Origin: Rubripirellula amarantea
GTDB lineage: Bacteria; Planctomycetota; Planctomycetia; Pirellulales; Pirellulaceae
DNA: 64,000 nucleotides
Direction: 5' to 3'
Assembly (NCBI RefSeq): GCF_007859865.1
Contig: NZ_SJPI01000001.1
Location: 1,240,001 to 1,304,000, forward strand
Within the stretch, counting starts at the first letter, position 1. The number at the start of each line of letters is the position of its first letter. Positions 35,517 through 45,236 of this stretch are shown piece after piece. The position numbers and the translations under genes were made by a program. The notes under the pieces were generated by a model. That model ran no database searches. It had not been told where the DNA came from and saw nothing but the letters and a program-made list of their open reading frames with translations.

Positions 35517-35770
35517 CGGATCGTACTTAGGGGGTCGAGATACAAACTTCATGCCCACCAGCATACTCTGATGCCTATTGGAAATGTCTATCCGACGGCC
35601 TTGAACATTCATGCCTGTGCGATGTCGACAAATCCAGAAATCCGGTTTCTTTACATTAACAACCGGTACGGACGAAACCGTTCGCTTACGCGTCGTGCTG
35701 GTAATCCGTCCAGCTTCATGTCACGATAACGCTGGATTTTGACGCTGGACTACAACGGTGGGCACGAATC

Positions 35771-37318
35771 ATGTTAGCGCGACTGAAAACGTTTACGTTG
35801 CTGGGGATCGAAGCGATGCCGGTCGATGTCGAGGTCGACATCTCTCCAGCAGCGATGCCCAAGACGATTCTCGTGGGACTTCCCGACGCCGCGGTTAAGG
35901 AATCGACTCACCGCGTCGAGCGTGCGATCGTCAACAGCGGTTTCATCCGGCCTCAAGATCGCATCGTCATCAACTTGGCTCCTGGGGATCTTCCCAAACA
36001 AGCCGCTTCATTTGATCTGCCGGTCGCGTTAGGCGTACTGGCCGGCAGCGGTCAACTCGCGGCCGATCGACTCGAGGAGTACTCAATCATCGGTGAACTG
36101 GCACTCGAAGGCCAGACTCGTCCCGTCAAAGGTGCGTTGTCCATCGCGATCGAAGCTGCCAAGGACAAGAACATGCGCGGCATTGTGGTACCAGCGGAAA
36201 ACGCCGCGGAGGCTGCGGTTGTCGAAGACCTTGAAGTGATTCCGGTACGATCGCTCGCCGAAGCCGTTGCGTTCTTCTCCGGTGCCATCGATGTGGATCC
36301 CTACCCGAGCAAGATACAAGAATTGTTCGAGCAGTTCAGCGTCTACGACTTAGACTTCGGTGACGTGCGCGGACAAGAATCTGCCAAGCGAGCGATGACC
36401 CTTAGCGCGGCAGGGCAACACAATTTGCTGATGGTCGGGCCGCCCGGTTCGGGGAAGACGATGCTGGCGAAACGCATGCCAACTATCTTGCCTCAATTAT
36501 CAGCGGGTGAATCCATTGAAACCACTCGCATCTATTCGGCGCTGGGTCAACTTCCAGCCGGTCAACCGCTACTCGCTCGGCGACCATTCCGAGCACCTCA
36601 TCACACAATTAGCGACGCGGGACTCGTCGGCGGCGGTTCACCACCGTCGCCCGGCGAAATCAGCAAAGCTCATAACGGCATTCTGTTCCTCGACGAGTTA
36701 CCCGAGTTCAATCGAAAGACTCTTGAGGTCATGCGTCAACCTCTTGAAGATGGCATCGTTACGATCAGCCGAGCGCTCCGTTCCACGACCTTTCCCAGTG
36801 ACTTCATGTTAGTCGCCGCTGCGAACCCTTGCCCATGCGGTTATCGATCCGACCCAAGACGTAGTTGCAACTGCACGCCCCCCCAAATTGAAAAGTACAT
36901 GAACAAGATATCGGGACCGTTGCTTGATCGTATCGATATTCATATCGAGGTGCCGGCGGTACCGTTTGAAGAACTGCAGGGCAAAGCTACCGCGACCGAT
37001 GGAACCACAAGCTCTGTGATGCGTGAGGAAGTTACTCGTGCGCGTCATCGACAAGCCGAGCGGTTTGCTAATTCCCAGACTCGTTACAACGCGCAAATGA
37101 GCAGTCGCGACGTTCGCAAGTACTGCGAACTGAACAAAGCCTGTCAACAAATGCTGCGACACAGCGTTGAAGAAATGGGATTGTCCGCACGAGCGCACGA
37201 CAAAATCTTACGCGTCAGTCGCACGATCGCCGATATCGCTGGCGACGAGTCGATCGACGAGATGCACTTGGCCGAAGCAATTGGTTATCGAAATTTGGAC
37301 CGGGATCTCTGGACATAA
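35771..37318 (+). CDS. YifB/ComM-family Mg-chelatase-like AAA+ ATPase
   Basis: 515 residues. The N-terminal ChlI-like domain (about 1-165, VDVEVDISPAAMPKTILVGL) is followed by an AAA+ module with Walker A MVGPPGSGKTMLAKRM (about residue 222), Walker B ILFLDELPEFNR and the zinc-finger-like CPCGYRSDPRRSCNC. The C-terminal Mg_chelatase_C helix region is RTIADIAGDESIDEMHLAEA. ComM is a hexameric helicase that promotes branch migration during natural transformation. Homologues are widespread in species not known to be competent. The gene stands alone, with no com genes nearby. Confidence 0.95.
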   Translation: MLARLKTFTLLGIEAMPVDVEVDISPAAMPKTILVGLPDAAVKESTHRVERAIVNSGFIRPQDRIVINLAPGDLPKQAASFDLPVALGVLAGSGQLAADRLEEYSIIGELALEGQTRPVKGALSIAIEAAKDKNMRGIVVPAENAAEAAVVEDLEVIPVRSLAEAVAFFSGAIDVDPYPSKIQELFEQFSVYDLDFGDVRGQESAKRAMTLSAAGQHNLLMVGPPGSGKTMLAKRMPTILPQLSAGESIETTRIYSALGQLPAGQPLLARRPFRAPHHTISDAGLVGGGSPPSPGEISKAHNGILFLDELPEFNRKTLEVMRQPLEDGIVTISRALRSTTFPSDFMLVAAANPCPCGYRSDPRRSCNCTPPQIEKYMNKISGPLLDRIDIHIEVPAVPFEELQGKATATDGTTSSVMREEVTRARHRQAERFANSQTRYNAQMSSRDVRKYCELNKACQQMLRHSVEEMGLSARAHDKILRVSRTIADIAGDESIDEMHLAEAIGYRNLDRDLWT

Positions 37319-37381
37319 ACCGATATTTAGACAAAGCTCAGAGGATCGAACCTCGACTGGCGGAAAGGCAAGGAATGTTTA

Positions 37382-39031
37382 TTGAATACGCACTTTTCCA
37401 TTACTGGCAGGCTAGTTGATGTCCACCATCGGGAAATTTACCCCGCTCGGGTGAACGTGGCCGACGGACGAATTGCTCGCATAGAACGAATCGAAGAACG
37501 ACACCTCGATTCATCAGGTTCGTTCTTGATGCCTGGCTTCGTCGATTCACACATTCACATCGAGAGTTCGATGGTTCTGCCGAGCGAGTTTGCTCGCGTG
37601 GCAGTGACTCACGGCACTGTGGCAACGGTCTCAGATCCCCACGAGATTGCCAACGTTTGTGGTATCGACGGCGTTGAATTGATGCTTCGCAATGCGGCTC
37701 AGACTCAATTCAAGTTTATGTTTGGAGCACCCGCGTGCGTGCCGGCCACCATTTTTGAAACCGCTGGCGGATGCCTGGATGTAGCGGCCGTGACGCGGCT
37801 TCTTGACGACGATCGCATTGGCTACTTGAGCGAAATGATGGACTTCCCAGGAGTCCTAAATCGCAATCCGCAGGTGATGCAGAAAATCGCCGCTGCCTTG
37901 GAACGCGGTAAGCCAGTCGATGGTCATGCGCCGGGACTGCGCGGCGAAGCGGCCGCTCGATACATCGCCGCAGGTATTACAACGGATCACGAATGCTTTA
38001 CGATTGACGAAGCGCTCGACAAAATCAACGCCGGTTGCAAGATCGCGATTCGCGAGGGTTCCGCAGCAAGAAACTTTGATGCGTTGCAATCACTCATCGA
38101 CCAATATCCCCAGTCCTGCATGTTATGCAGCGACGACAAACACCCCGACGAATTATTGCTCGGTCACATCAATCAAGTGGCAGCCCGCGCGATCGCTGCG
38201 GGACGAGATTTGATGAACGTGCTGCAGGTTGCCTGCGTTAATCCGGTTGAGCATTACCGAATGGAAGTCGGGTTGCTTCGCGAAGGTGATCCGGCGGACT
38301 TCATCGTTGTCGATGATCTTATCCATTTCGGGGCTAACCAGACTTACATCGGCGGCGAACTGGTGGCCCAGCGCGGCCAATGCTTGATGCCCAATGTTCC
38401 TACGGAAACCATCAATCACTTTGAAGCCAATCCGATCAGCGAAGACGCTTTGGCAATCCGAGCACGTTCGCAGAAAATTCGCGTCATCGAAGCCATTGAC
38501 GGGCAATTGATTACCAACTCAATCGTGCGGCAGTGCCTAAGCGTCAACGGTTTCGCTGTCGCAGACGTCCTGCGTGACCTGTTGAAGATCGTCGTTGTCA
38601 ATCGATACGCCAATGCGTTGCCATCGGTTGGCTTCGTGACGGGTTTTGGGCTTCAATCGGGTGCGATTGCGTCGTCCGTCGCCCACGATTCACACAACAT
38701 CGTCGCCGTGGGCACCAATGACTCGGACTTGGTCGCTGCGATCAATGCGGTCATCGGTAGTCGCGGTGGGCTGTCCGTCGCCGACCGCGGTCAGATCGAC
38801 GTTTTACCGTTACCGGTTGCAGGACTGATGTCGACACAGTCGTGCCAATCGGTCGGCACCCACTACAGCCAGATGGACGCTCGTGTGAAGGAACTCGGCA
38901 CACCGCTTCAATCTCCATACATGACGCTCTCGTTCATGGCGTTGCCGGTGATTCCGGCTTTGAAACTAAGCGACAAGGGATTGTTCGACGTCAGCGTGTT
39001 CAACTTCGTTTCGCTGTTTGTCGATGAATGA
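37382..39031 (+). CDS. ade: Adenine deaminase
   Basis: Amidohydrolase-superfamily enzyme converting adenine to hypoxanthine and ammonia. It has 549 residues, near the bacterial Ade length. Metal-binding PGFVDSHIHIESSMVLPSEF (about 52-71) is the Ade signature, followed by THGTVATVSDPHEIANVCG. Later elements include DGHAPGL, GITTDHECF, CSDDKHPDELL and the C-terminal SHDSHNIVAVGTND. The start is TTG at 37382, preceded by AAGGAA about 6 nt upstream. It opens the purine degradation island: its product hypoxanthine feeds the xanthine dehydrogenase encoded just downstream on the other strand. Confidence 0.95.
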   Translation: MNTHFSITGRLVDVHHREIYPARVNVADGRIARIERIEERHLDSSGSFLMPGFVDSHIHIESSMVLPSEFARVAVTHGTVATVSDPHEIANVCGIDGVELMLRNAAQTQFKFMFGAPACVPATIFETAGGCLDVAAVTRLLDDDRIGYLSEMMDFPGVLNRNPQVMQKIAAALERGKPVDGHAPGLRGEAAARYIAAGITTDHECFTIDEALDKINAGCKIAIREGSAARNFDALQSLIDQYPQSCMLCSDDKHPDELLLGHINQVAARAIAAGRDLMNVLQVACVNPVEHYRMEVGLLREGDPADFIVVDDLIHFGANQTYIGGELVAQRGQCLMPNVPTETINHFEANPISEDALAIRARSQKIRVIEAIDGQLITNSIVRQCLSVNGFAVADVLRDLLKIVVVNRYANALPSVGFVTGFGLQSGAIASSVAHDSHNIVAVGTNDSDLVAAINAVIGSRGGLSVADRGQIDVLPLPVAGLMSTQSCQSVGTHYSQMDARVKELGTPLQSPYMTLSFMALPVIPALKLSDKGLFDVSVFNFVSLFVDE

Positions 39032-39056
39032 TCGGCGGCAAAGCGAATCTTATTTG

Positions 39057-39848
39057 TTAAACATTCTTGATACGGTCGCGGTGCTGTAGCAATTGCGCAG
39101 AGATACTAATTGCTATTTCGGCGGGTTGATTGGAACCGATGGGCAAACCGATCGGGCACAAAAAACTAGCCGCGGTTTCGGCATCTATCCCTTCCTCACG
39201 TAGCTCACGCTCGAGGACACCTCGCTTGGACTTGCTGCCGATCACGCCCAGGTACGCCGGACTTATCGCGTTCTGAAACAAAGTCGCCAAGACGGGCCGA
39301 TCGGTGGAGTGCCCCATGGTCATGCAGATGACGTAGTCATTTGAAGTCAATGTTGCAGCTACGGTCGTCAAATCATCAACGCACTTTTTAGTCAGTCTAG
39401 GATGGTCATCGATACGTTTCATCCATTCTATCCGTGTGTCGACGCAGGTAACGTGGCAATCCAGGGTACCCAGCACCTTCAACAAAGCCTGAGCCACGTG
39501 CCCGGCACCAAAGACGACGACGTGCCAGTGATCACGGTTGTAAACTTCGAAGTACAGCTTGACCAATCCACCGCACGTCATGCCAATGTCGCGTTGCAAG
39601 TTCCAGTCGACCAGGGCGCGACACCGACTCGGGTCGGCGAGCATCTCTTTCGCAAACTCAATCGCGTGAAATTCAACTTTTCCTCCGCCCACGGTTCCAT
39701 GCACCAACCCATTCGCATCAACGAGCATCTTTGAACCGGCGTCTTGAGGAGTGCTACCAATGGCTTCAACCATGGTCACAGCCACAAACGGCAAACCACC
39801 GGCGGCCAAACTGGCTAACGATTCGATATGGGAGACATTCTTGGTCAC
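39057..39848 (-). CDS. xdhC: Xanthine dehydrogenase accessory protein XdhC
   Basis: 263 residues. XdhC binds molybdenum cofactor and helps insert the sulfurated cofactor into xanthine dehydrogenase. The N-terminal XdhC/CoxI domain has TMVEAIGSTPQDAGSKMLVD and VHGTVGGGKVEFHAIE. The C-terminal Rossmann domain has VVFGAGHVAQALLKVLG and YLGVIGSKSKRGVLERELRE, ending CPIGLPIGSNQPAEIAISI. The start overlaps the xdhB stop by four bases (39845-39848), so it is the last gene of the leftward xdhABC operon. It converges on ade with a 25-nt gap. Confidence 0.95.
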   Translation of the reverse strand: MTKNVSHIESLASLAAGGLPFVAVTMVEAIGSTPQDAGSKMLVDANGLVHGTVGGGKVEFHAIEFAKEMLADPSRCRALVDWNLQRDIGMTCGGLVKLYFEVYNRDHWHVVVFGAGHVAQALLKVLGTLDCHVTCVDTRIEWMKRIDDHPRLTKKCVDDLTTVAATLTSNDYVICMTMGHSTDRPVLATLFQNAISPAYLGVIGSKSKRGVLERELREEGIDAETAASFLCPIGLPIGSNQPAEIAISISAQLLQHRDRIKNV

Positions 39849-42223
39849 GTGGAACTTTGGGCTGCGAGATGTTCACTAAGACAACGCAAAATTTCTTCAC
39901 CAGTCGCCGGTAAACGCAAACCTGGATCCACCTTTCCCGGCAATGACGCCAATGCGTTTTTCACGGCTGCCCAAGCGGCTACGCCAAGTAGCAACGGCGG
40001 TTCGCCAACAGCCTTGCTGCGACGAACGCAGTGCAGATTATCCTCATTGGGAAACATCTCGCAGCGAAAATCGGCCGGAACATCGGTGATCGCGGGAATC
40101 TTGTAGGTTGTTGGCGAATGAGAAAGTAACCGTCCAGCCTCGTCATAGACAAGGCATTCCGAAGTGACCCATCCCATTCCCTGGATGAAACCACCCGTGA
40201 TCTGTCCGATATCAACGCCAGGATTGATCGACTTCCCAATGTCCATCAACAAGTCGACACGCGGCACCGAAAGATCACCGGTGAAACGATCGATCTTCAC
40301 TTCCGCAACGGCTGCTCCCTGAGTGAAGTAGAGGAAAGGATTGCCTCGCCCCGTATCACGGTTAAAGTCCACTCCTGGCGTTTTGTAGAACCCCCTCGCT
40401 CCGATATCGATGCGTTCAAGTCGTGCACGATTGGCAAGATCGGGAAATGACAAACGGGATCCCGGTTGCCGCGAATCTCGAACGCAACCGTTCTCAAAAA
40501 CAATATGCTCTGCCGAAGGGATCAAACCCTCTTCACGGGAAGAAAAGATAGTCGCGGCAAACTCGGCCATGCGAGTCTTAATCAATCGGCACGCATCCAA
40601 CGCTGCCGCACCGTTTAAGTCGGTACCGGCCGAGGCCGCCGTGGGTGACGTGTTGTTATTCTTCTCGGTGGACGTTGGCATTACGATCACATGCCGGTAG
40701 TCGATTCCGAACTCGTCGGCCACCAATTGCCGAATCTTGGTGTTAAGACCTTGGCCCATCTCAGTGCCGCCGGTGGAAACCTGCACCGTGCCATCGGTGT
40801 AGACGTTCACCAAGGCATTGCCCTGGTTCAGGAACTTCGACGTGAACGAAATCCCGAACTTCACCGGCGTCATCGAAAGACCACGAAGGAACATTGGGTC
40901 ACGTTGATTGGACAACGCAATCTCGCTTGCCCGTTTGGTGTAATCGGACGTTCGCGCCAGCGTTGTCATGATTTCAGGCAAATGATTGCCACTGAAGTAC
41001 TGCCCATAGGGTGTTACGTTGCGATCAGTGGTCCCGTAAAGATTGCGAAGTCTGACGTCTAAAGAATCGACTTTCAAAAAGTCCGCAACTCTCTCGATGA
41101 TATTCTCAGTTGATGCAACAGCTTGGGGTCCGCCAAAACCTCGAAAGGCGGTATTGGGTGGATAGTGAGTACGGCAGACTTGACCATTGACTTCGATGTT
41201 CGCAAAGTAATAGGCATTGTCCGTATGCAACAACGTGCGTTCCATGATCGACGTCGATAAGTCCGCCGCTGCGCCGCCGTCGGAATAGTAGTCACACGTC
41301 AGACCCACGATCTCGCCATTGGGTTCGAAACCGACCTGCCAACGACAAAGGTAGCCGTGTCGTTTGCCGGTGACACACATATCGGTGTCTTTGTCGTAGA
41401 CGATCCTAGCAGCACGACCAGTATGGTTGGCGACCATTGCAACCATCAAAGCCGGGATCACCGCCTGAGTTTCCTTACCACCAAACGCGCCGCCCATGCG
41501 TTTGCAAACGCAGACGACTTGGTGCATGGAAAGACCAAGCACTTCAGCGACCATCGTCTGAATCTCGGTCGTGTTCTGAGTTGACGAGTGAACGACCAAC
41601 TGTCCTTGCTCGCCGGGGTACGCCGCGGCAGCTTGCGATTCGAGATAAAACTGTTCCTGCCCACCAATTTCAAATTCACCGGACAACTGGTGAGTCGCCG
41701 TCGCGATTGCTAGATCAGGATCGCCTCGACGAATTTGCCGACGCGGACCAATGAAGTGCTCACCGGCTACCGCGTCTTTGATCGAAAGGACCGGTTGGGA
41801 TGGCTTGACATGGATCTTGACCAACGCACACGCTCGCCTGAGAGCTTCCGAAGTGCTTGCCGCGATCACTACGACCGGTTGCCCCACATACAACACTTCT
41901 GCATCCGCTAAGAAAGGTTCGTCGCATATGATCGGACCAAATAGATTGTGCTCGCCAACGTCAGCATAAGTAAGCAGACACGCAACACCTTCCACTTCCT
42001 TGGCGGCTTCGAGCTCAATCGATGTAATGGTTCCAAAAGCGATGGGGCTCCCCACAAAGCCCACGAACAACTCGTCTTCTCGACGCGGTAGGTCGTCAAT
42101 GAACGGAGCCGAGCCGGTCACATGACCAATGGCTGAATCATGCGGAATGGTTCGACCAACCGACGGATCAACCTTGTCTGCCACTGCCGAACCGTCTTGC
42201 ACTTGTTGGACAAGCTTATTCAC
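39845..42223 (-). CDS. xdhB: Xanthine dehydrogenase, molybdopterin-binding subunit
   Basis: 792 residues, the usual length for the stand-alone large subunit. It oxidises hypoxanthine to xanthine and xanthine to urate at the molybdenum centre. Seen in order: an N-terminal Ald_Xan_dh a/b-hammerhead (GHVTGSAPFIDDLPRREDEL), the glutamine-loop region CKRMGGAFGGKETQA, NTAFRGFGGPQAV with the substrate-positioning Arg, STGGTEMGQGLNTK, and KAVGEPPLLLG with the catalytic Glu near residue 750. It overlaps xdhA and xdhC by four bases on each side. Confidence 0.96.
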   Translation of the reverse strand: MNKLVQQVQDGSAVADKVDPSVGRTIPHDSAIGHVTGSAPFIDDLPRREDELFVGFVGSPIAFGTITSIELEAAKEVEGVACLLTYADVGEHNLFGPIICDEPFLADAEVLYVGQPVVVIAASTSEALRRACALVKIHVKPSQPVLSIKDAVAGEHFIGPRRQIRRGDPDLAIATATHQLSGEFEIGGQEQFYLESQAAAAYPGEQGQLVVHSSTQNTTEIQTMVAEVLGLSMHQVVCVCKRMGGAFGGKETQAVIPALMVAMVANHTGRAARIVYDKDTDMCVTGKRHGYLCRWQVGFEPNGEIVGLTCDYYSDGGAAADLSTSIMERTLLHTDNAYYFANIEVNGQVCRTHYPPNTAFRGFGGPQAVASTENIIERVADFLKVDSLDVRLRNLYGTTDRNVTPYGQYFSGNHLPEIMTTLARTSDYTKRASEIALSNQRDPMFLRGLSMTPVKFGISFTSKFLNQGNALVNVYTDGTVQVSTGGTEMGQGLNTKIRQLVADEFGIDYRHVIVMPTSTEKNNNTSPTAASAGTDLNGAAALDACRLIKTRMAEFAATIFSSREEGLIPSAEHIVFENGCVRDSRQPGSRLSFPDLANRARLERIDIGARGFYKTPGVDFNRDTGRGNPFLYFTQGAAVAEVKIDRFTGDLSVPRVDLLMDIGKSINPGVDIGQITGGFIQGMGWVTSECLVYDEAGRLLSHSPTTYKIPAITDVPADFRCEMFPNEDNLHCVRRSKAVGEPPLLLGVAAWAAVKNALASLPGKVDPGLRLPATGEEILRCLSEHLAAQSST

Positions 42224-43710
42224 ACGCTGACTCCTTCTGACGTCGTCTGGTAGTAGAACTTTGCCAAGACATTCCGAGCTAATTGGATTCGAAATTCATG
42301 GCCACCGCGGACATCCGATATCGGTGAAATTTCACTGACAGCGATGTCACCGGCTTCCCGCATGGATTCAAGGCTAAAGGAACGACCTCGGAGGAACGAT
42401 TCTGTTTTCCGCAGTCGAAGCACCACCGGCCCTACTGCTCCATAAGCGATTCTTGAATCAACAATCAAATCACCATCACGCTCAATTTGAATGGCCGCGG
42501 TGAACGTGCTGATGTCCAGATCGCGACGACGCGACACCTTGTACAAGCGTAAATCAGCGGTTGGAGGAGGCATTGGAATTCGAATGCGAGTGAGCAACTC
42601 GCCACGCCGCAGGTCAAACTTCTTGTAATCCTGATAGAAGTCGTTGATGTTGACTATTCGCGTCCCCCCAGCACTTTGCAATTCTAGTTCCGCACCACAC
42701 ACCATTAAGAACGGCAACGAATCGGCAATGGGCGACGCGTTGATAATGTTGCCGCCAATGGTTCCGACGTGGCGGATCTGAGGTGAACCAAAGATGGAAA
42801 GGATCTTGTGAAATTCAGGTGCGGTCGTTTTGCATAGGTGTTCCAAATTAGTCCAGGTCGCACTCGCCCCCGCGATGATGGATTGATCCTTCCACTCGAT
42901 GTCTGTCAACTCATCCACTCGACTCAGATCAAGCCAATGGCTGGGACTGCAAATTCCCTTATTGAACTGAACGCCAACGTCCGTCCCCCCGGAAATGATT
43001 TTTGCACCTGGAAACTCTTGCAAGAAGGCAATTGCTTGGGCGAGCGAACGCGGCGATGCAATCACTTGCGTTTCGCCATCGATCGACTCGTTTTCGACGC
43101 GGACCTCATCATCACCAACTGATCGAACAGCATCAGCCATTTGCATCGCAGGGTAGCGCTGGTTCATGGAAGGCGAACTCACTGCTGCCGCTTGGCGTCC
43201 CGCAGCAACGATTGGCGAGTACCCCGTGCATCGACATAAGTTACCCGTCAAACCACTACGCCACTCTTCTTCGGACGGGTTGTTGTTCTGTTCAAGAATT
43301 CCGGTCATCGCGACTACGAAGCCCGGAGTGCAAAAGCCGCACTGGGATCCGTGGCAATCGATCATCGCTTGCTGAACGCTCGTTAGAGTTTCGTTCTGCT
43401 GGGTTTGCTTGGGTAATGCATTCAATGGTGGGCCATCCGCTAGCCCCTCAACAGTGATGATGTGACAGCCATCAAGCTGAAAAACAAAACGTATGCATGA
43501 ATCAATCGGCAGGTAGTGAATTGCTTCACCCGATGTGTTGATTCGACCGCAAAGAACAGAACAAGATCCGCAATCGCCTTCCGAGCAAACAATCTTGGTG
43601 CCACACAACTTGAGTGTCTTGCGAAGAAAAACTGAGAGCGTCAGAAATGCATCATCTCCCTTAATGAGATGCTGGCGTCCATTGACGAACAGTAAGGTAT
43701 GATTCCGCAT
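42220..43710 (-). CDS. xdhA: Xanthine dehydrogenase, FeS/FAD small subunit
   Basis: 496 residues from ATG 43710, giving the natural ferredoxin start MRNHTLLFVNGRQHL. The plant-type 2Fe-2S site uses Cys 42, 47, 50 and a later Cys near 72. The second 2Fe-2S domain has GSQCGFCTPGFVVAM and NLCRCTGYSPI. The FAD domain (about 215-390) has AKIISGGTDVGVQF and GNIINASPIADSLP, and the CO_deh_flav_C tail ends it. It passes electrons from the Mo subunit to NAD+. A longer start at 43752 is possible but adds an Arg/Cys-rich stub. First gene of the leftward operon. Confidence 0.95.
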   Translation of the reverse strand: MRNHTLLFVNGRQHLIKGDDAFLTLSVFLRKTLKLCGTKIVCSEGDCGSCSVLCGRINTSGEAIHYLPIDSCIRFVFQLDGCHIITVEGLADGPPLNALPKQTQQNETLTSVQQAMIDCHGSQCGFCTPGFVVAMTGILEQNNNPSEEEWRSGLTGNLCRCTGYSPIVAAGRQAAAVSSPSMNQRYPAMQMADAVRSVGDDEVRVENESIDGETQVIASPRSLAQAIAFLQEFPGAKIISGGTDVGVQFNKGICSPSHWLDLSRVDELTDIEWKDQSIIAGASATWTNLEHLCKTTAPEFHKILSIFGSPQIRHVGTIGGNIINASPIADSLPFLMVCGAELELQSAGGTRIVNINDFYQDYKKFDLRRGELLTRIRIPMPPPTADLRLYKVSRRRDLDISTFTAAIQIERDGDLIVDSRIAYGAVGPVVLRLRKTESFLRGRSFSLESMREAGDIAVSEISPISDVRGGHEFRIQLARNVLAKFYYQTTSEGVSV

Positions 43711-43769
43711 CGAAAGACCTTGGCAGCATCGGGGAGATCGTCGCAGCAGCAAGCAAGACGAACATTACA

Positions 43770-43832
43770 AGTATAGTAACTGCATAGCATCCAACGATAA
43801 CCGCACTTTGGCAACCTTCAACCACAGCCAAA
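43770..43832. promoter_or_regulatory. Divergent promoter/operator region of the purine island
   Basis: Lies between xdhA (left) and allC (right). TTTGGC (43807-43812) and GCCAAA (43827-43832) form a 6-bp inverted repeat with a 14-nt spacer, as expected for a dimeric regulator site. On the left strand TATACT at 43775-43770 could be a -10 box for xdhA, 60 nt upstream of its start; no good -35 was found. No regulator gene lies in the island, so any factor acts in trans. Confidence 0.3.
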
Positions 43833-43870
43833 ACAACAACCACAGAACAGCGTTAGCAGCCGCCCTCTTC

Positions 43871-45151
43871 ATGACTGATTCATCTCCATGCGAAACGGAA
43901 CCAAGTGTCCTGCGGTCTGCTGCAGAACGAGTGGTCGAGCGATGCCTTCGTCTAGCAGAGTATTCCGATGATCCAGGTAAGCTGACCCGAACGTTTTGCT
44001 CGCCCGCGATGAAGAGTGCTCACGCCGAATTATCGACGTGGATGCAGGACGCGAAGATGGACTGCGTTCTTGATCCGGTCGGCAACTTAATCGGCAAGAC
44101 CCGTCATCGCGCCAACAATGACATCTTCATGATTGGATCTCACTTAGACACCGTCATCAACGCAGGTCGTTTTGATGGACCGCTGGGAGTATTGCTTGGG
44201 CTCGCGGCCGTCGAAGTACTCAACGAATACGAATCGAAGATGTCGTTTGGGATTCACGTCGTCGGATTCTCTGAAGAGGAAGGTGTGCGATATCGGTTTC
44301 CCTTCATCGGATCTCGCGGGATCGCCGGACGCCTTGATGACTCGGAACTCGATCGAGTCGACGCGGACGGCATCAGCATCCGTTCGGCTCTCTCATCGTT
44401 CGGGTGCAATCCCGCGAAGTTGAATTCGGCTAGTTACGCCGACAAACGCCTTGTCGGATTCATGGAAGCGCACATCGAGCAAGCGGTTGTCCTTGAGGAA
44501 TCGTCGTTACCGGTTGGAATCGTATCCGCGATCGCCGGTCAAACACGTGCAAAGATTTTGATCGAAGGCGTTGCCGGTCACGCTGGTACGGTGCCCCATC
44601 ATCATCGACGCGACTCTTTGGCGGCGGCGGCTGAATTGATCCTGAAGATCGAATCGCTTGGCAAACAAACACCGGGCTTGTTCGCTACCGTGGGTTGCGT
44701 TGATGCTAGCCCCGGATTATCCAACGTGATTGCCGGACGAACAGAACTAAGACTAGACCTCAGACACGAGAACGATGAAGAGCGAACGAAGGCTTTTCAA
44801 TCCATCGACCAATGCCTGGGCCAAATCAGTCAAGAACGTGGTGTTCGAGGAAGCTTCGAAGCAATTGAACACACGCCTGCGGTGATCATGGACTCATATT
44901 TGTCAGGCCTGCTTGCAACCGCCACCCAAGAAACAATCTCGAACGTCACCTCGATGGTCAGTGGCGCCGGTCACGACGCCATGCTCATGTCGAAAATCAC
45001 ACCGACGTGTATGTTGTTCATACGTTGCCACAATGGGATCAGTCATCATCCCGACGAAAGTGTTACCGCCGAAGATATTCACGTCGCCTTGTGTGTGATG
45101 GTGAAAACGTTGATGGAACTAAACCAACGGGCTTTGGGCACGACCACATAG
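43871..45151 (+). CDS. allC: Allantoate amidohydrolase
   Basis: M20-family di-metal hydrolase of 426 residues that converts allantoate to ureidoglycine, CO2 and ammonia. Metal and catalytic segments are IGSHLDTVINAGRFDGPLGV (about 90), FSEEEGVRYRFPFIGSRG (with the adjacent Glu pair), HIEQAVVLEESSLPVGIVSA and MVSGAGHDAMLMSK, with the last His in ISHHPDE. HIEQ and the RF-x-GP-x-GV loop separate AllC/hydantoinase-like enzymes from peptidases. The same fold includes ureidoglycolate amidohydrolase and beta-ureidopropionase, but neighbours favour AllC. An in-frame ATG at 43808 would add a Gln/Asn/His-rich tail. It starts the rightward ureide run, with 85 nt to the next gene. Confidence 0.9.
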   Translation: MTDSSPCETEPSVLRSAAERVVERCLRLAEYSDDPGKLTRTFCSPAMKSAHAELSTWMQDAKMDCVLDPVGNLIGKTRHRANNDIFMIGSHLDTVINAGRFDGPLGVLLGLAAVEVLNEYESKMSFGIHVVGFSEEEGVRYRFPFIGSRGIAGRLDDSELDRVDADGISIRSALSSFGCNPAKLNSASYADKRLVGFMEAHIEQAVVLEESSLPVGIVSAIAGQTRAKILIEGVAGHAGTVPHHHRRDSLAAAAELILKIESLGKQTPGLFATVGCVDASPGLSNVIAGRTELRLDLRHENDEERTKAFQSIDQCLGQISQERGVRGSFEAIEHTPAVIMDSYLSGLLATATQETISNVTSMVSGAGHDAMLMSKITPTCMLFIRCHNGISHHPDESVTAEDIHVALCVMVKTLMELNQRALGTTT

Positions 45152-45236
45152 TGCCGATAGAAATTCGGTTAGCCTGATAACGAGGTTCCGCCTCGCTTGG
45201 CAATCGCACCTTAGAACCAATATCAGAAAGAAAGTT

